Shown here piece after piece: positions 17,215 to 25,895 of a stretch of 64,000 nucleotides of DNA. The notes under the pieces are model-generated. The model was given only the letters and a program-made list of their open reading frames with translations, had not been told where the DNA came from and made no database searches. A program made the translations under genes and the position numbers. Source of the stretch: Lacrimispora celerecrescens (GTDB taxonomy: Bacteria; Bacillota; Clostridia; Lachnospirales; Lachnospiraceae); NCBI RefSeq assembly GCF_000732605.1, contig NZ_JPME01000029.1, positions 26,645 to 90,644 on the forward strand. The letters are read 5' to 3'. Position 1 is the first letter of the stretch, and each line of letters begins with the position of its first letter.

Positions 17215-18369
17215 TTACTGCAGCTCTCCGACAGAAAGTCCCGGTTCTACCGGTCTTGGAATCGTACAGCTGGTAATCATTTTATAGATTCGCTGTTCTT
17301 TTGAGGCTGTCATAATTCCTTCTATCACTTCGGTGACATGTCTCGCCAATTCCGCACTCGCTCTGTTAGGCCGGCCATATTCAAGCGCATATGCCAGATC
17401 AAGTACGCCAAGTCCGCGAGAGTAGTGATTAACCCTATGGTAAAGCTCAGGCAGTTCGTAGGTCTTTAATTCCCGCTGCCTGTATTCTTCATTCTCTTGA
17501 AAAGCCGTATCAAGTACCTGCTCTTTGCGATAAACTGAAGGCACTCCCCCGCCGTAGTTAGGGTCCGGGTAGCTTATGGTACCATCAGTCCCATAGATTT
17601 CAAATTTCGGAAGACCGGATTGCCAGATATCAAAACTCATATTCATGCTTACAATTACGCCTGATTTAAGCTTCAATACTGCACTGTAGTGTGTCGGAAC
17701 TTTGACATCCACATATTTTCCAAGTTGAGATTTACTGAATATCGGGCGTCTGTCAAATCCTTTGCCGCAGGCGCCCGATATGGAATCAACCGGACCTAGC
17801 ATTGAAACTATGGCGGAGAGGTAATAACCTGCCATATCATGAAGCGGACCGCCGCCTTCTTCGTAGAATGGTGATGGATAAGGATGCCACATCTCCACTC
17901 CATGCGACATCATATTGGCTGTTACATAAAGCGGTTTTCCGATGATACCGTCACGAATGTACTTATTCATACTTTGCAGTCCCGAGGACAAGAACGTATC
18001 CGGAGCGCTGCCTATCATAAGTCCCTTATCCTTTGCAAGATTTATCAGTTCATCGGCTTCAGAAAGGCTCAGGGCAAACGGTTTTTCTGTAAATAGATGT
18101 TTCCCTGCCGAGAGTATAGACAGATTTACCGGATGATGAAACTTAGGCGGTGTTAAATTGACTACGATCTCTACTTCGCCGTCGGCTAATAATTCTTCCG
18201 GTCTGTATGCTTTTCTTATGCCGAATTTCTCCCCGGTCTCTCTGGCCCGCAAAAGGTCTGTGTCTGCGACCGCACAGATGTCCAGATAATGATAATAATT
18301 CTGAATATCGGGAATGTAGGTATTGCTGATCATACCGCACCCGATTATGCCTATTTTGTAAGTTCTCAT
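17215..18369 (-). CDS. Gfo/Idh/MocA-family oxidoreductase
   Basis: 384 residues. I place the start at the ATG of MRTYKIGIIGCG, eight bases after AAAAGGA; the longer frame to 18405 lacks a site. The N-terminal Rossmann fold has GIIGCGMISNTY, and the EKP motif is FTEKPFALS (catalytic Lys). The C-terminal domain supplies the substrate-binding sheet, with GGGPLHDMAGYYL at the position of the conserved Asp/His pair. These enzymes oxidise a sugar or cyclitol hydroxyl with NAD(P)+. It lies between an SDR gene and a VOC gene in the 15823-22931 operon. It is the probable entry oxidation step, but the substrate is unknown. Confidence 0.9.
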   Translation of the reverse strand: MRTYKIGIIGCGMISNTYIPDIQNYYHYLDICAVADTDLLRARETGEKFGIRKAYRPEELLADGEVEIVVNLTPPKFHHPVNLSILSAGKHLFTEKPFALSLSEADELINLAKDKGLMIGSAPDTFLSSGLQSMNKYIRDGIIGKPLYVTANMMSHGVEMWHPYPSPFYEEGGGPLHDMAGYYLSAIVSMLGPVDSISGACGKGFDRRPIFSKSQLGKYVDVKVPTHYSAVLKLKSGVIVSMNMSFDIWQSGLPKFEIYGTDGTISYPDPNYGGGVPSVYRKEQVLDTAFQENEEYRQRELKTYELPELYHRVNHYSRGLGVLDLAYALEYGRPNRASAELARHVTEVIEGIMTASKEQRIYKMITSCTIPRPVEPGLSVGELQ

Positions 18370-18448
18370 AAAATGCATCCTTTTTGTGAAGTTCGCCGGT
18401 TCCAAAAATCAGGACGCCGCAGACTGCTTTCCATCTGATCGGCATGTG

Positions 18449-19171
18449 TCAGTGCGGCATAGTCTCGCCCTTATAGTTGATAAACGGTATGTCCAGCTTC
18501 GGGTCTATCTCTCCCTCAATCACCTTATAGATACCTTCTGCGGACTCCGACGGGGATATCTGAGCATTTTCGGCGCCCATGACCGTCTGCATTCTGCCCG
18601 GATGCATCATAAATATTCTTACACCGAGTTCAGGCCGCACATCATGCAGATAATTTCGGATTTTCTGTGTGTACATGTTTGCCGCGTATTTTGAAACCGA
18701 ATAAGAAAGATAGTTATAACCGCCTGATCCAAGATAACCGGCTTCGGAGGTGATATTTATAATGACCGGATAGGAAGAATGGTATAAGTAAGACATAAAA
18801 TACTTAAGAACAATAGCCATACCCGTTACATTGACATCTAAGGTTTTTCTGAATTTTGCAACATCAAGATCAACAATCTCGTCAATCTTGTCGTATTTTG
18901 AGCCGAACAGTACACCTGCGTTGTTGACGATAAAATCGATACCTTCAAACTTGTCCGAGATCCCGGCTGCCGCATTCTTAATAGCTTCTTCTTCCGTTAT
19001 ATCCGCAGCTATGACAGTCAGTTTATCGGGGTATTCGGACTGAAGACCGGTTATCTGTTCGCCCGATGCATTCAGCACGATGGCAATCATTCGATTGCCT
19101 TTTAATAGCCCCATCTTTGTAAGTTCAAAACCAAGTCCTGTATCTGCTCCTGTTATAAGTCCTGTTGCCAT
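18449..19171 (-). CDS. Short-chain dehydrogenase/reductase (SDR)
   Basis: 240 residues from the ATG of MATGLITGADTG, preceded by AAGGGTGGTG and 14 bases after the permease stop; the longer frame to 19264 would start inside that gene. The cofactor loop is TGADTGLG, the structural motif is NNAG, and the active site shows NITSEAG and then YSVSKYAANM (the YxxxK pair). It is a classical SDR acting as an NAD(P)-dependent carbonyl reductase or alcohol dehydrogenase. In the operon it could supply the second redox step next to the Gfo/Idh enzyme. Specificity cannot be read from the sequence. Confidence 0.88.
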   Translation of the reverse strand: MATGLITGADTGLGFELTKMGLLKGNRMIAIVLNASGEQITGLQSEYPDKLTVIAADITEEEAIKNAAAGISDKFEGIDFIVNNAGVLFGSKYDKIDEIVDLDVAKFRKTLDVNVTGMAIVLKYFMSYLYHSSYPVIINITSEAGYLGSGGYNYLSYSVSKYAANMYTQKIRNYLHDVRPELGVRIFMMHPGRMQTVMGAENAQISPSESAEGIYKVIEGEIDPKLDIPFINYKGETMPH

Positions 19172-19185
19172 ATCACACCACCCTT

Positions 19186-20058
19186 TCAGTTTTCTGCCTC
19201 GCCGAATTTGAACACTTTGAATAGTACAAGAATAATCGCAAGGGATATTACTAGCAGCACCCAACCCATTGCGCAGGCGTATCCCATCTTAAAAAAGCGG
19301 AAAGCGTTCTGATACAAATACAGCGAGTAAAACAATGTCGCATTGCCTGGCCCGCCCTCCGTGATGATGAGCGGTTCGGCGAACCACTGAAATACACCGA
19401 TGATCAGTGTTACCATATTGTACAGGATCGTCGAGCGCAGAAGCGGTATGGTGATAGACATCGTCTGTCTGATAAAACCCGCTCCGTCGATCTCGGCAGC
19501 TTCATAAAGATTCGGATCGATATCCTGCAAACCCGCCAGATATATGATGACTGCGTTGCCTATGGTCCATATCATATAGAATATAAATGCAGGTTTTGCG
19601 TATGTGATGCTCGACAGCCATGCCGGCCCGGATATGCCGAAATACCCCAGTACCGTATTGACAATACCACCCGACTGAAACATCCATATCCACAAAAAAC
19701 AAGCCACAATGGTCGGGACAAGGGTCGGTATAAAGAATACCACTTTGAAAATCCCTGCGTGATGCAGATGTTTGTTATTTAAAAGAATTGACACCGCCAC
19801 TGCAGTAACTGTGGTAACCGGTACACCGAATATCAGCATATATACCGTATTGCCTAGTGCCGCAAGGTAACTCTTATCTCCGAATAAATTAATATAATTT
19901 CTCAGACCAATAAATACCGGCGCTTTTATTACCTTATATTCGCAAAATGAATAATAAAGCGAACTTAAAATCGGATAAAGTGTAAATACTAAAAAGCCGA
20001 TAATCCATGGTGATATGAAAAGCAATGCATTGCGAATGTCTTTTTTTCTATAATCCAT
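19186..20058 (-). CDS. Sugar ABC transporter permease (MalF/UgpA type)
   Basis: A 290-residue permease with six hydrophobic segments and the EAA loop YEAAEIDGAGFIRQT. The ribosome binding site is AAGGAGGAGCGC. It is immediately downstream of the MalG-type permease and precedes the SDR gene by 14 bases, so transport and enzyme genes form one transcription unit. Like the other sugar transporter in this window, it has no adjacent ATPase gene. Confidence 0.92.
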   Translation of the reverse strand: MDYRKKDIRNALLFISPWIIGFLVFTLYPILSSLYYSFCEYKVIKAPVFIGLRNYINLFGDKSYLAALGNTVYMLIFGVPVTTVTAVAVSILLNNKHLHHAGIFKVVFFIPTLVPTIVACFLWIWMFQSGGIVNTVLGYFGISGPAWLSSITYAKPAFIFYMIWTIGNAVIIYLAGLQDIDPNLYEAAEIDGAGFIRQTMSITIPLLRSTILYNMVTLIIGVFQWFAEPLIITEGGPGNATLFYSLYLYQNAFRFFKMGYACAMGWVLLVISLAIILVLFKVFKFGEAEN

Positions 20059-20068
20059 GCGCTCCTCC

Positions 20069-20935
20069 TTACCCTTTTATTCCTGACATGGTTACGCCTT
20101 GAATGAAATACTTCTGCAGTACAAAAAACAGTATAAGAACAGGCATAACCATCATTGAGCCAAGTGCCAAAAGCACCGTCCACTGCGGATCAAGATTTGA
20201 TTTTAACATGGACGCCGCAAGAGATAGCGTGTAAAGCTTCTGATCCGAAAGAAATATAAGGGGACCAATATAATCATTCCAGCTTTTCATAAAGGCAAAG
20301 ATGGCAACTGTGGCGAGCACGGGTTTTGCAAGTGGGAGAGTAAGCTGCCAGAATATCCTGAATTCACCTGCACCATCTATCTTGGCGGATTCAGAAAGTT
20401 CGGCCGGCAGCCCGATTAAAAATTGCCGGATCAGGAATATGTAAAACGGGTATCCGAAAAAACAGGTAAACGTAAGCGGTAAGAAGGTACCGATCCAGCC
20501 CCATTTATTAAACATCAGATACAGGGGAACCATGGTGATTTGAAAAGGCAGGATCATGGTAACGATAACCAGTATAAATACCTTGTCCCGTCCCGGCCAT
20601 TTGATACGGGAAAATCCATAAGCCACCAGGCTGTTTGAAACAAGAGAACCGATCATGTTAAAAAACACAATGATCAGAGTATTCTTCAAATACAAGAAAA
20701 ACGGAATTTTCTCAAAAACTGCCTTAAAATTGGTGAAATTAAAACTGTCCGGCATCCACTTAAACGGTACCCTTGTCAATTCCTTAGTCATCTTAAAGGA
20801 ACCTAAGAACATAAAAGCGATCGGAGCGACAAACGCAACTGAGATAAGGGTCAGTATCGCGTACATGACAACCTTTCTTGCTATTACACTGGGAGAGTAT
20901 TCAATGCTGTCGTATTTTATTTTTCTTTTTTTCAT
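20069..20935 (-). CDS. Sugar ABC transporter permease (MalG type)
   Basis: 288 residues from the ATG of MKKRKIK, seven bases after TTAGGAG; an earlier in-frame ATG (20962) has no site. It has six membrane segments and a MalG-type EAA loop (SESAKIDGAGEFRIFWQ), with the usual MSGIKG C-terminal end. It partners the permease at 19186 and the lipoprotein at 21013. Confidence 0.92.
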   Translation of the reverse strand: MKKRKIKYDSIEYSPSVIARKVVMYAILTLISVAFVAPIAFMFLGSFKMTKELTRVPFKWMPDSFNFTNFKAVFEKIPFFLYLKNTLIIVFFNMIGSLVSNSLVAYGFSRIKWPGRDKVFILVIVTMILPFQITMVPLYLMFNKWGWIGTFLPLTFTCFFGYPFYIFLIRQFLIGLPAELSESAKIDGAGEFRIFWQLTLPLAKPVLATVAIFAFMKSWNDYIGPLIFLSDQKLYTLSLAASMLKSNLDPQWTVLLALGSMMVMPVLILFFVLQKYFIQGVTMSGIKG

Positions 20936-21012
20936 CTTCGCACTCCTAACCAGTTCATCCATCTACGGCAGGGGCAGTTGTTCACTGCCCGCCGTTTTCG
21001 TCTAAGCATCTG

Positions 21013-22461
21013 CTAATTTGCACTGTCAAGTGCGGATTGCATCCTGTCCTGCAGCGCCTGCAAGGTAGACGTGATATCAGCACCGTTAAATATAATCTCC
21101 TGACGTGCTTTCTGGAATTGATCCGCAAGTTCTGTTGAAACCGAACACATGGCAGGAACACCATTTTCCGGATTATTAGCTATCTCACGTTCCAGGGCAT
21201 ACATGGCATCTCCGTTCTTTGTAAGGCTTACGCCATCAAAAGCAGAATCTGAGCAGGGTATGGATCTCCACTGTGCGAAGTTATCTTCCTGAATCGCTGG
21301 GCTTATGCAGAATTTGATAAAGAATGCTGCAAGCTCTGCGTTACTGGAACCTTCGACGATAGCAAATGGGTTAGCACCCAAAGTTGTGGCTTTTGCACGG
21401 CCGTAATCAGGTGCAGGAACTGCCGTTACGCCCCATTCAATTGCGTCACCGACAGTCAGTTTGATTGCATTGGCCATCCAGTTACCGCAGAAGTACATGG
21501 CTACTTTTTCGGTATAGAAAGGACAGGAAGGATCGAATACGCCTCCTGCCGAGGTACCCCATTCCTGAATCGTGGGTGAATATTTTTCAGAATATCCTTT
21601 TATCCATTCAAAATACTTAATCATCTTATCTTCCGTAAGATTAAGCTTATTGGCTGCCGGATCATATACGTTGGTGCCGAATACAAAGGGAATGTGGAAC
21701 GCGTCGCCGCTGGTGTCACCGCCGTCTCCAATCCACGGGATAAGGCCAAGCTGTTTAAAGCCGCCGTTTCCATCTGGTATTGAGAGAGCCTCCGCCCAGC
21801 TGTTAAGTTCTTCGATCGTCGTAGGCGGTGCTTCCGGGTCAAGACCCGCTTCCCTTACCAGCTTCTTGTTGTAATATAGGAGATGCACGTTTGCATCCTG
21901 TGGGATCAGATATGTCTTGCCGTCTACCTTAATGAGGTCATCAAGGCCGTCAAAGAAGCTGCCGGGGTCGATGCCTACCTTCGGAAGCAGGTCATCAACA
22001 GCCATAAAAGCGCCTTCAACCGCAAAGGAGTATACATCAATAGGTGCGTCCGAAATGATTAAGTCGGGAGCGTTAGTTCCCGAAGCAACCGCTGACATAA
22101 GAGCACCGTTTTTGATACCTGCGCCTTCGATTTGCTGACGGGTTACATGGATCCCCTTATCCGCATACATTTTGTTGAAGAGGTCGACCCTGCTCTGATC
22201 CCATTCACCCGATCCGCCTGTAAATGCCGACCAGTAGATGAGTTCACCGCTCAGATCCGTTTCTTCTTTTTCGACTCCTGCAAAAACTCCTGCCGCAGAG
22301 TTCTCACTGGCCGTGGTTTCCGCCGCTGTTTCTGTCTTTGCGGTTTCGGCTGCCGCTACCGCTACCGTTGTGCCGGACTTTGCCGAACCCGAACTACATG
22401 CCGCCAGGTTTGTGACTGTCATTCCCGCAAGTACTAATGCTGCAATCCTACGTAACTTCAT
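21013..22461 (-). CDS. Sugar ABC transporter substrate-binding lipoprotein
   Basis: A 482-residue carbohydrate family 1 binding protein. The signal peptide ends in the lipobox LAAC (Cys22) and is followed by a long Ala/Thr/Glu linker and then ELIYWSAF at the start of the mature domain. It begins after AGGGAGGAAG and lies between the VOC gene and the permeases. The ligand is unknown. The operon's enzymes suggest an unusual sugar, cyclitol or glycoside that needs oxidation before cleavage. Confidence 0.9.
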   Translation of the reverse strand: MKLRRIAALVLAGMTVTNLAACSSGSAKSGTTVAVAAAETAKTETAAETTASENSAAGVFAGVEKEETDLSGELIYWSAFTGGSGEWDQSRVDLFNKMYADKGIHVTRQQIEGAGIKNGALMSAVASGTNAPDLIISDAPIDVYSFAVEGAFMAVDDLLPKVGIDPGSFFDGLDDLIKVDGKTYLIPQDANVHLLYYNKKLVREAGLDPEAPPTTIEELNSWAEALSIPDGNGGFKQLGLIPWIGDGGDTSGDAFHIPFVFGTNVYDPAANKLNLTEDKMIKYFEWIKGYSEKYSPTIQEWGTSAGGVFDPSCPFYTEKVAMYFCGNWMANAIKLTVGDAIEWGVTAVPAPDYGRAKATTLGANPFAIVEGSSNAELAAFFIKFCISPAIQEDNFAQWRSIPCSDSAFDGVSLTKNGDAMYALEREIANNPENGVPAMCSVSTELADQFQKARQEIIFNGADITSTLQALQDRMQSALDSAN

Positions 22462-22478
22462 AATTCTTCCTCCCTTAT

Positions 22479-22931
22479 TTATAAGTTTTTGTCTTCCTTG
22501 ACCTGGATATATGTACCAAACGTTTCCTTACTGTCAAATACGGTGTAGTTGCCGCCCGTATACTCGCCGTAGTGGCGAACCGGCATTCCGTTTTCTTCAA
22601 AATACCGGACAACCGGTTCTCTGTCTCTGGCCATAAATGCGATGTGATGTATTCCGTCTCCATTCCTGTCTAAGAAATCCTGCCATGAACTCGGCTCGCC
22701 GTCAGGTTCCGTAAGTTCCAGAACAACCTGTCCCAAATCAAATACTGCGAGTTTCGCTCTCGTATTCGTAGGCATTCCTCTAAATTTTGTGTGCGCCTCA
22801 CTCTCGGGCGGAACCTCAAATATGTTGGGAACGTCTACTCCGAAGAGTTCGGCATATGCCTTTGCAGTCTTTTCAATGTTCCTTACCACCAACGCCACCT
22901 GGCAGATGGTCTTCCCGTCCACAATCCCCAT
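22479..22931 (-). CDS. VOC-family (glyoxalase fold) protein, first gene of the leftward operon
   Basis: 150 residues from the ATG of MGIVDGKT, preceded by AAAGGAGGA. It is homologous in layout to the VOC protein at 16685: Gln in CQVALVVRN, Glu in VVLELTEPDGE and His in GIHHIAF. At the place of the fourth ligand it has Gln (TYIQVKE) where the other copy has Glu, so the two may differ in metal use or reaction. It leads the operon, next to the divergent AraC regulator. Function unknown. Confidence 0.85.
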   Translation of the reverse strand: MGIVDGKTICQVALVVRNIEKTAKAYAELFGVDVPNIFEVPPESEAHTKFRGMPTNTRAKLAVFDLGQVVLELTEPDGEPSSWQDFLDRNGDGIHHIAFMARDREPVVRYFEENGMPVRHYGEYTGGNYTVFDSKETFGTYIQVKEDKNL

Positions 22932-23167
22932 GAACAATCTCCTCCTTTTGTCTGTAAACATTTTATGTACAATACACCCTACAGTGTGTTACTATAGCGT
23001 TAGTAGCATTTACAATGCGTAAATATCGTACTTTTACCCTGTTCTTTTAGTAATTATGTAATAATTTTCGCAAATGAACCACTGAAATATTGCGTAATAT
23101 GCTGTCATTTATTGCTATAGTTAAAATGAAGTGGTAAATATTTGACATGGTTGCAGAGGAGGATACT
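22932..23167. promoter_or_regulatory. Divergent control region between the VOC operon and the AraC gene
   Basis: A 236-base AT-rich gap. TGCGTAAAT (23016-23024) and a near copy TGCGTAAT (23091-23098) are possible AraC half-sites. On the minus strand TATAGT (rc of 22992-22997) is a plausible -10. No convincing -35 was seen for either direction, which would fit activator dependence. Confidence 0.35.
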
Positions 23168-24019
23168 ATGCTGATTAGTGAATATTATGAGAACTTAAGT
23201 TTCAGTCACGGACTCATGATGAATATTTCTTATGTGAATATTCCGACGGATTTTCCACTGCATTGGCATACGTTTGCTGAAATTATGATTTGTTTTGAAG
23301 GGAGCTTTGAACTGGGGCTGGGACATGATATTTACCAGATGGAAAAGCTTGATGTGGCTATTTGCTACCCCGGCGTCCTTCACTCCATCAAATCTAAGGG
23401 CTGCAAAAAAGACTTTCTGATCCTTCAGTTTCCATTTGAACTTATCACGAATATGAATGAATTCAACCGTATGACCTATCTGTTCACAGGAATGAAGATC
23501 ATACGTGCTCACGAATCGAAAGAGTTAGCAATTAAGATGAAGGATATTCTTATTCATATGAAAGATGTATATTATTCTGACCTGCCTTTTAAAGAAGTGA
23601 TTTTATATACTGATTTACTGTCATTATTTACACAGTTGGGAAACTGGTGTCTTAGGGAGATGAAGGATGCGACTTTAGATTCCGGCAGCACAAAATCTAT
23701 TGACCTAATTGCGGAAGCATGTCTATTTATCGCCAGGAATTGTACCGAACCTATTGAGCTGGAGACAGTGGCAAAGCATGTAGGCTTCTCCAAGTATCAT
23801 TTTGCACACACATTCAAGAAGTATGTGAATATGACGTTTTTGGAATTTCTCACGACCGAAAGGATAAAAAAGGCAGAGACTCTTCTTGCCGATCCGCACA
23901 TATCAATAACCGAGATCGCTCTGCGTACAGGCTACACGAACTTCTCCACCTTCAACCGGACCTTCAAGAGGAATAAGGGCTGTACCCCAAGCGAATTCAG
24001 AAATAAGGTTGCCAGATAG
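23168..24019 (+). CDS. AraC-family transcriptional regulator of the adjacent catabolic operon
   Basis: 283 residues from the ATG of MLISEYY, seven bases after AGAGGAGG. The N-terminal cupin has a metal- or ligand-binding look (FPLHWHTFAEIM) and VLHSIKSKG. The C-terminal AraC domain is canonical (HVGFSKYHFAHTFKKY, IALRTGYTNFSTFNRTFK). It is transcribed divergently from the eight-gene operon ending at 15823 and is the obvious local regulator. It is only distantly similar to the paralogous pair at 3015 and 9671. Confidence 0.88.
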   Translation: MLISEYYENLSFSHGLMMNISYVNIPTDFPLHWHTFAEIMICFEGSFELGLGHDIYQMEKLDVAICYPGVLHSIKSKGCKKDFLILQFPFELITNMNEFNRMTYLFTGMKIIRAHESKELAIKMKDILIHMKDVYYSDLPFKEVILYTDLLSLFTQLGNWCLREMKDATLDSGSTKSIDLIAEACLFIARNCTEPIELETVAKHVGFSKYHFAHTFKKYVNMTFLEFLTTERIKKAETLLADPHISITEIALRTGYTNFSTFNRTFKRNKGCTPSEFRNKVAR

Positions 24020-24084
24020 ACTAAAAAACTATGCGGATCCCATGAATGAAAACAGGTTTGCCCAGGCAAAGAGAGAGAATTCCC

Positions 24085-24113
24085 TTGACAGCCGTTTTTA
24101 AATACGTTAAAAT
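24085..24113 (+). promoter_or_regulatory. Sigma-A promoter for the S-box/metK transcript
   Basis: TTGACA (24085-24090), a 17-bp spacer and TAAAAT (24108-24113), about 55 bases before the riboswitch. Confidence 0.8.
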
Positions 24114-24164
24114 GTACATGCAATAAAACAGCTTACAATTGAATAACAAATGAAAAGTACGTAA

Positions 24165-24300
24165 TATCCCTTATTCAGAGTGATGGAGATACAAAGGATC
24201 TGTGAAGTCACGGCAACCCCGACCGAAAATGATGGCCTTGGCCAGAAATGAGCGGCTGGAAGGTGCCAACCTGAGCGAGAAATCGAGCAATAAGAGGATT
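24165..24300 (+). ncRNA. SAM-I (S-box) riboswitch
   Basis: The core elements appear in order: CTTATTCAGAGTGATGGAG, TGAAGTCACGGCAACC, AAGGTGCCAACCTGAGC and a closing CAATAAGAGG. The P1 stem pairs CTTATT with AATAAG. It lies 86 bases upstream of metK, with a terminator between. High SAM should close the aptamer and favour termination. The other 200 bases of the gap hold the promoter, terminator and ribosome binding site. Confidence 0.95.
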
Positions 24301-24317
24301 TGATATATTGTTGAATC

Positions 24318-24350
24318 AAGTCCGCGTTGCTGCGGACTTTTCTTTTTGTT
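24318..24350 (+). terminator. Expression-platform terminator of the SAM riboswitch
   Basis: AAGTCCGC, loop GTTGCT and GCGGACTT, followed by TTCTTTTTGTT. Confidence 0.9.
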
Positions 24351-24385
24351 ATTCCCCCATGTGATATCAAGGAGGAAATGACAAC

Positions 24386-25573
24386 ATGGAAAAATTATTA
24401 TTTACATCCGAGTCCGTTACAGAAGGACATCCGGATAAAATGTGTGACCAGATTTCAGATGCGATCTTAGATGAGATGTTAAAGCAGGATCCAATGAGCC
24501 GTGTGGCTTGTGAAACCTGCTGTACCACAGGTCTTGTTATGGTTATGGGAGAAATAACGACTCATGCCTATGTAGACATTCAGAAGGTAGTAAGAGAGAC
24601 CGTAAGAGAAATCGGCTATGACCGTGCAAAATACGGATTTGACTGCGATACCTGCGGCGTAATCGTTGCTTTGGACGAGCAGTCCGCTGACATTGCCTTA
24701 GGTGTTGACCGGGCTTTGGAAGCAAAGGAACACAAGATGTCTGACGAAGAGATCGATGCCATCGGAGCAGGAGATCAGGGAATGATGTTCGGCTTTGCAA
24801 GCAATGAAACCGAGGAGTATATGCCATATCCTATCGCACTTGCTCACAAGCTGGCCCTTCGGCTTACAAAGGTACGTAAGGATGGTACCCTTACTTATCT
24901 CCGTCCTGACGGAAAGACCCAGGTAACCGTGGAATATGATGAGAATGGCACTCCTCTCCGTCTGGATGCAGTGGTTTTGTCTACTCAGCATGATGAGAAC
25001 GTGAGCCAGGAGCAGATTCACGCAGATATTAAAAAGTATGTATTTGATGAAGTTCTGCCTGCTGAGCTGGTAGATGAGAAGACCAATTTCTTTATTAATC
25101 CTACCGGACGCTTTGTAATCGGCGGACCTCACGGAGACAGCGGTTTAACCGGCCGTAAAATCATCGTAGATACCTACGGCGGCTATGCACGCCACGGCGG
25201 CGGTGCATTCTCCGGTAAGGACTGCACCAAGGTAGACCGTTCCGCTGCTTATGCGGCACGTTATGTTGCAAAGAACATCGTAGCAGCAGGGCTGGCTGAC
25301 AAGTGTGAGATCCAGCTTTCCTATGCCATCGGTGTGGCACATCCAACTTCCATTATGGTGGATACCTTTGGAACCGGAAAATTAAGCAATGAAAAGCTTG
25401 TGGAGATCATCAGGGATAACTTTGACCTGCGTCCTGCAGGAATTATCAAGATGCTGGACTTACGCCGTCCGATTTACAAACAGACCGCAGCTTACGGACA
25501 TTTTGGAAGAAATGACTTAGATCTGCCCTGGGAAAAGCTTGACAAGGTTTCTCTTTTAAAAGAATATTTATAA
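24386..25573 (+). CDS. metK: S-adenosylmethionine synthetase
   Basis: A 395-residue enzyme that makes SAM from methionine and ATP. Diagnostic motifs are [17 protein letters not shown] at the N terminus, [10 protein letters not shown] (methionine-binding loop) and GGGAFSGKD (phosphate loop). The length is normal. The ribosome binding site is CAAGGAGG. It is a single-gene unit under the S-box riboswitch, with a terminator after it. Confidence 0.98.
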   Translation: MEKLLFTSESVTEGHPDKMCDQISDAILDEMLKQDPMSRVACETCCTTGLVMVMGEITTHAYVDIQKVVRETVREIGYDRAKYGFDCDTCGVIVALDEQSADIALGVDRALEAKEHKMSDEEIDAIGAGDQGMMFGFASNETEEYMPYPIALAHKLALRLTKVRKDGTLTYLRPDGKTQVTVEYDENGTPLRLDAVVLSTQHDENVSQEQIHADIKKYVFDEVLPAELVDEKTNFFINPTGRFVIGGPHGDSGLTGRKIIVDTYGGYARHGGGAFSGKDCTKVDRSAAYAARYVAKNIVAAGLADKCEIQLSYAIGVAHPTSIMVDTFGTGKLSNEKLVEIIRDNFDLRPAGIIKMLDLRRPIYKQTAAYGHFGRNDLDLPWEKLDKVSLLKEYL

Positions 25574-25587
25574 TTTATATACATTAG

Positions 25588-25637
25588 AAAGATGCCGCAA
25601 AAGCAGTTTGTTCCAAGCTGCTGAGCGGCATCTTTTT
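25588..25637 (+). terminator. Terminator of metK
   Basis: AAAGATGCCGC and GCGGCATCTTTTT, with a further imperfect pairing AAGCAG...CTGCT inside the loop. Confidence 0.88.
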
Positions 25638-25740
25638 CTATTTGGATCATAAAGTCAGATTGATTCCCAAGGCAATATTTCCGCTGGTTCCAAGTGGATC
25701 AGAGGAAGCATTGGGACAGGGGGCTCAGGCTTTTTAAGCT

Positions 25741-25809
25741 TTGGCACTAAAACTAGCGCCAAATCCTTGTTTCTTCCTGTTGAAATCTTAAGTTGACATT
25801 GATTATAAT
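25741..25809 (+). promoter_or_regulatory. Putative MtlR operator and promoter of the mtlA-like gene
   Basis: The palindrome TTGGCACTA-N4-TAGCGCCAA (25741-25762) ends 17 bases before the promoter TTGAAA-N18-TATAAT (25780-25809). The same arrangement with the same spacing recurs at 31027-31096. The 320-base gap 25574-25895 otherwise holds only the metK terminator and a GATTGGCCAATC palindrome near 25828. Confidence 0.75.
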
Positions 25810-25895
25810 AAGGCTAACGAAAGGAATTGATTGGCCAATCATACCTTACACGGATCATGAAGTAAATACTATATAATTAAGTGAGGGTATGTTAT

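Noticed and set aside
15823..18369. C-glycoside deglycosylation system (Dgp-type) for the VOC/Gfo/TIM operon
   Set aside because: The Gfo/Idh and TIM-barrel genes fit, but no DgpB-like small partner subunit is present, and the VOC and SDR genes are extra. Kept only as a general 3-keto-sugar idea.
18370..19264. Longer N termini for the Gfo/Idh (18405) and SDR (19264) genes
   Set aside because: The extensions lack ribosome binding sites and, for the SDR, would overlap the upstream permease gene; cofactor motifs start at the chosen ATGs.
22132..22501. Plus-strand open frames opposite the lipoprotein gene
   Set aside because: They mirror the Ala/Thr-rich linker of the leftward gene, have no binding sites and show no family motifs.
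24107..24370. Minus-strand 87-codon frame across the metK leader
   Set aside because: It runs through the S-box aptamer and terminator; the structure explains the sequence better than a gene.
25793..25809. TTGACA at 25793 as -35 of the mtlA promoter
   Set aside because: It is only five bases from the TATAAT, so it cannot pair with it. TTGAAA at 25780 has an 18-bp spacer and is matched at the second promoter.
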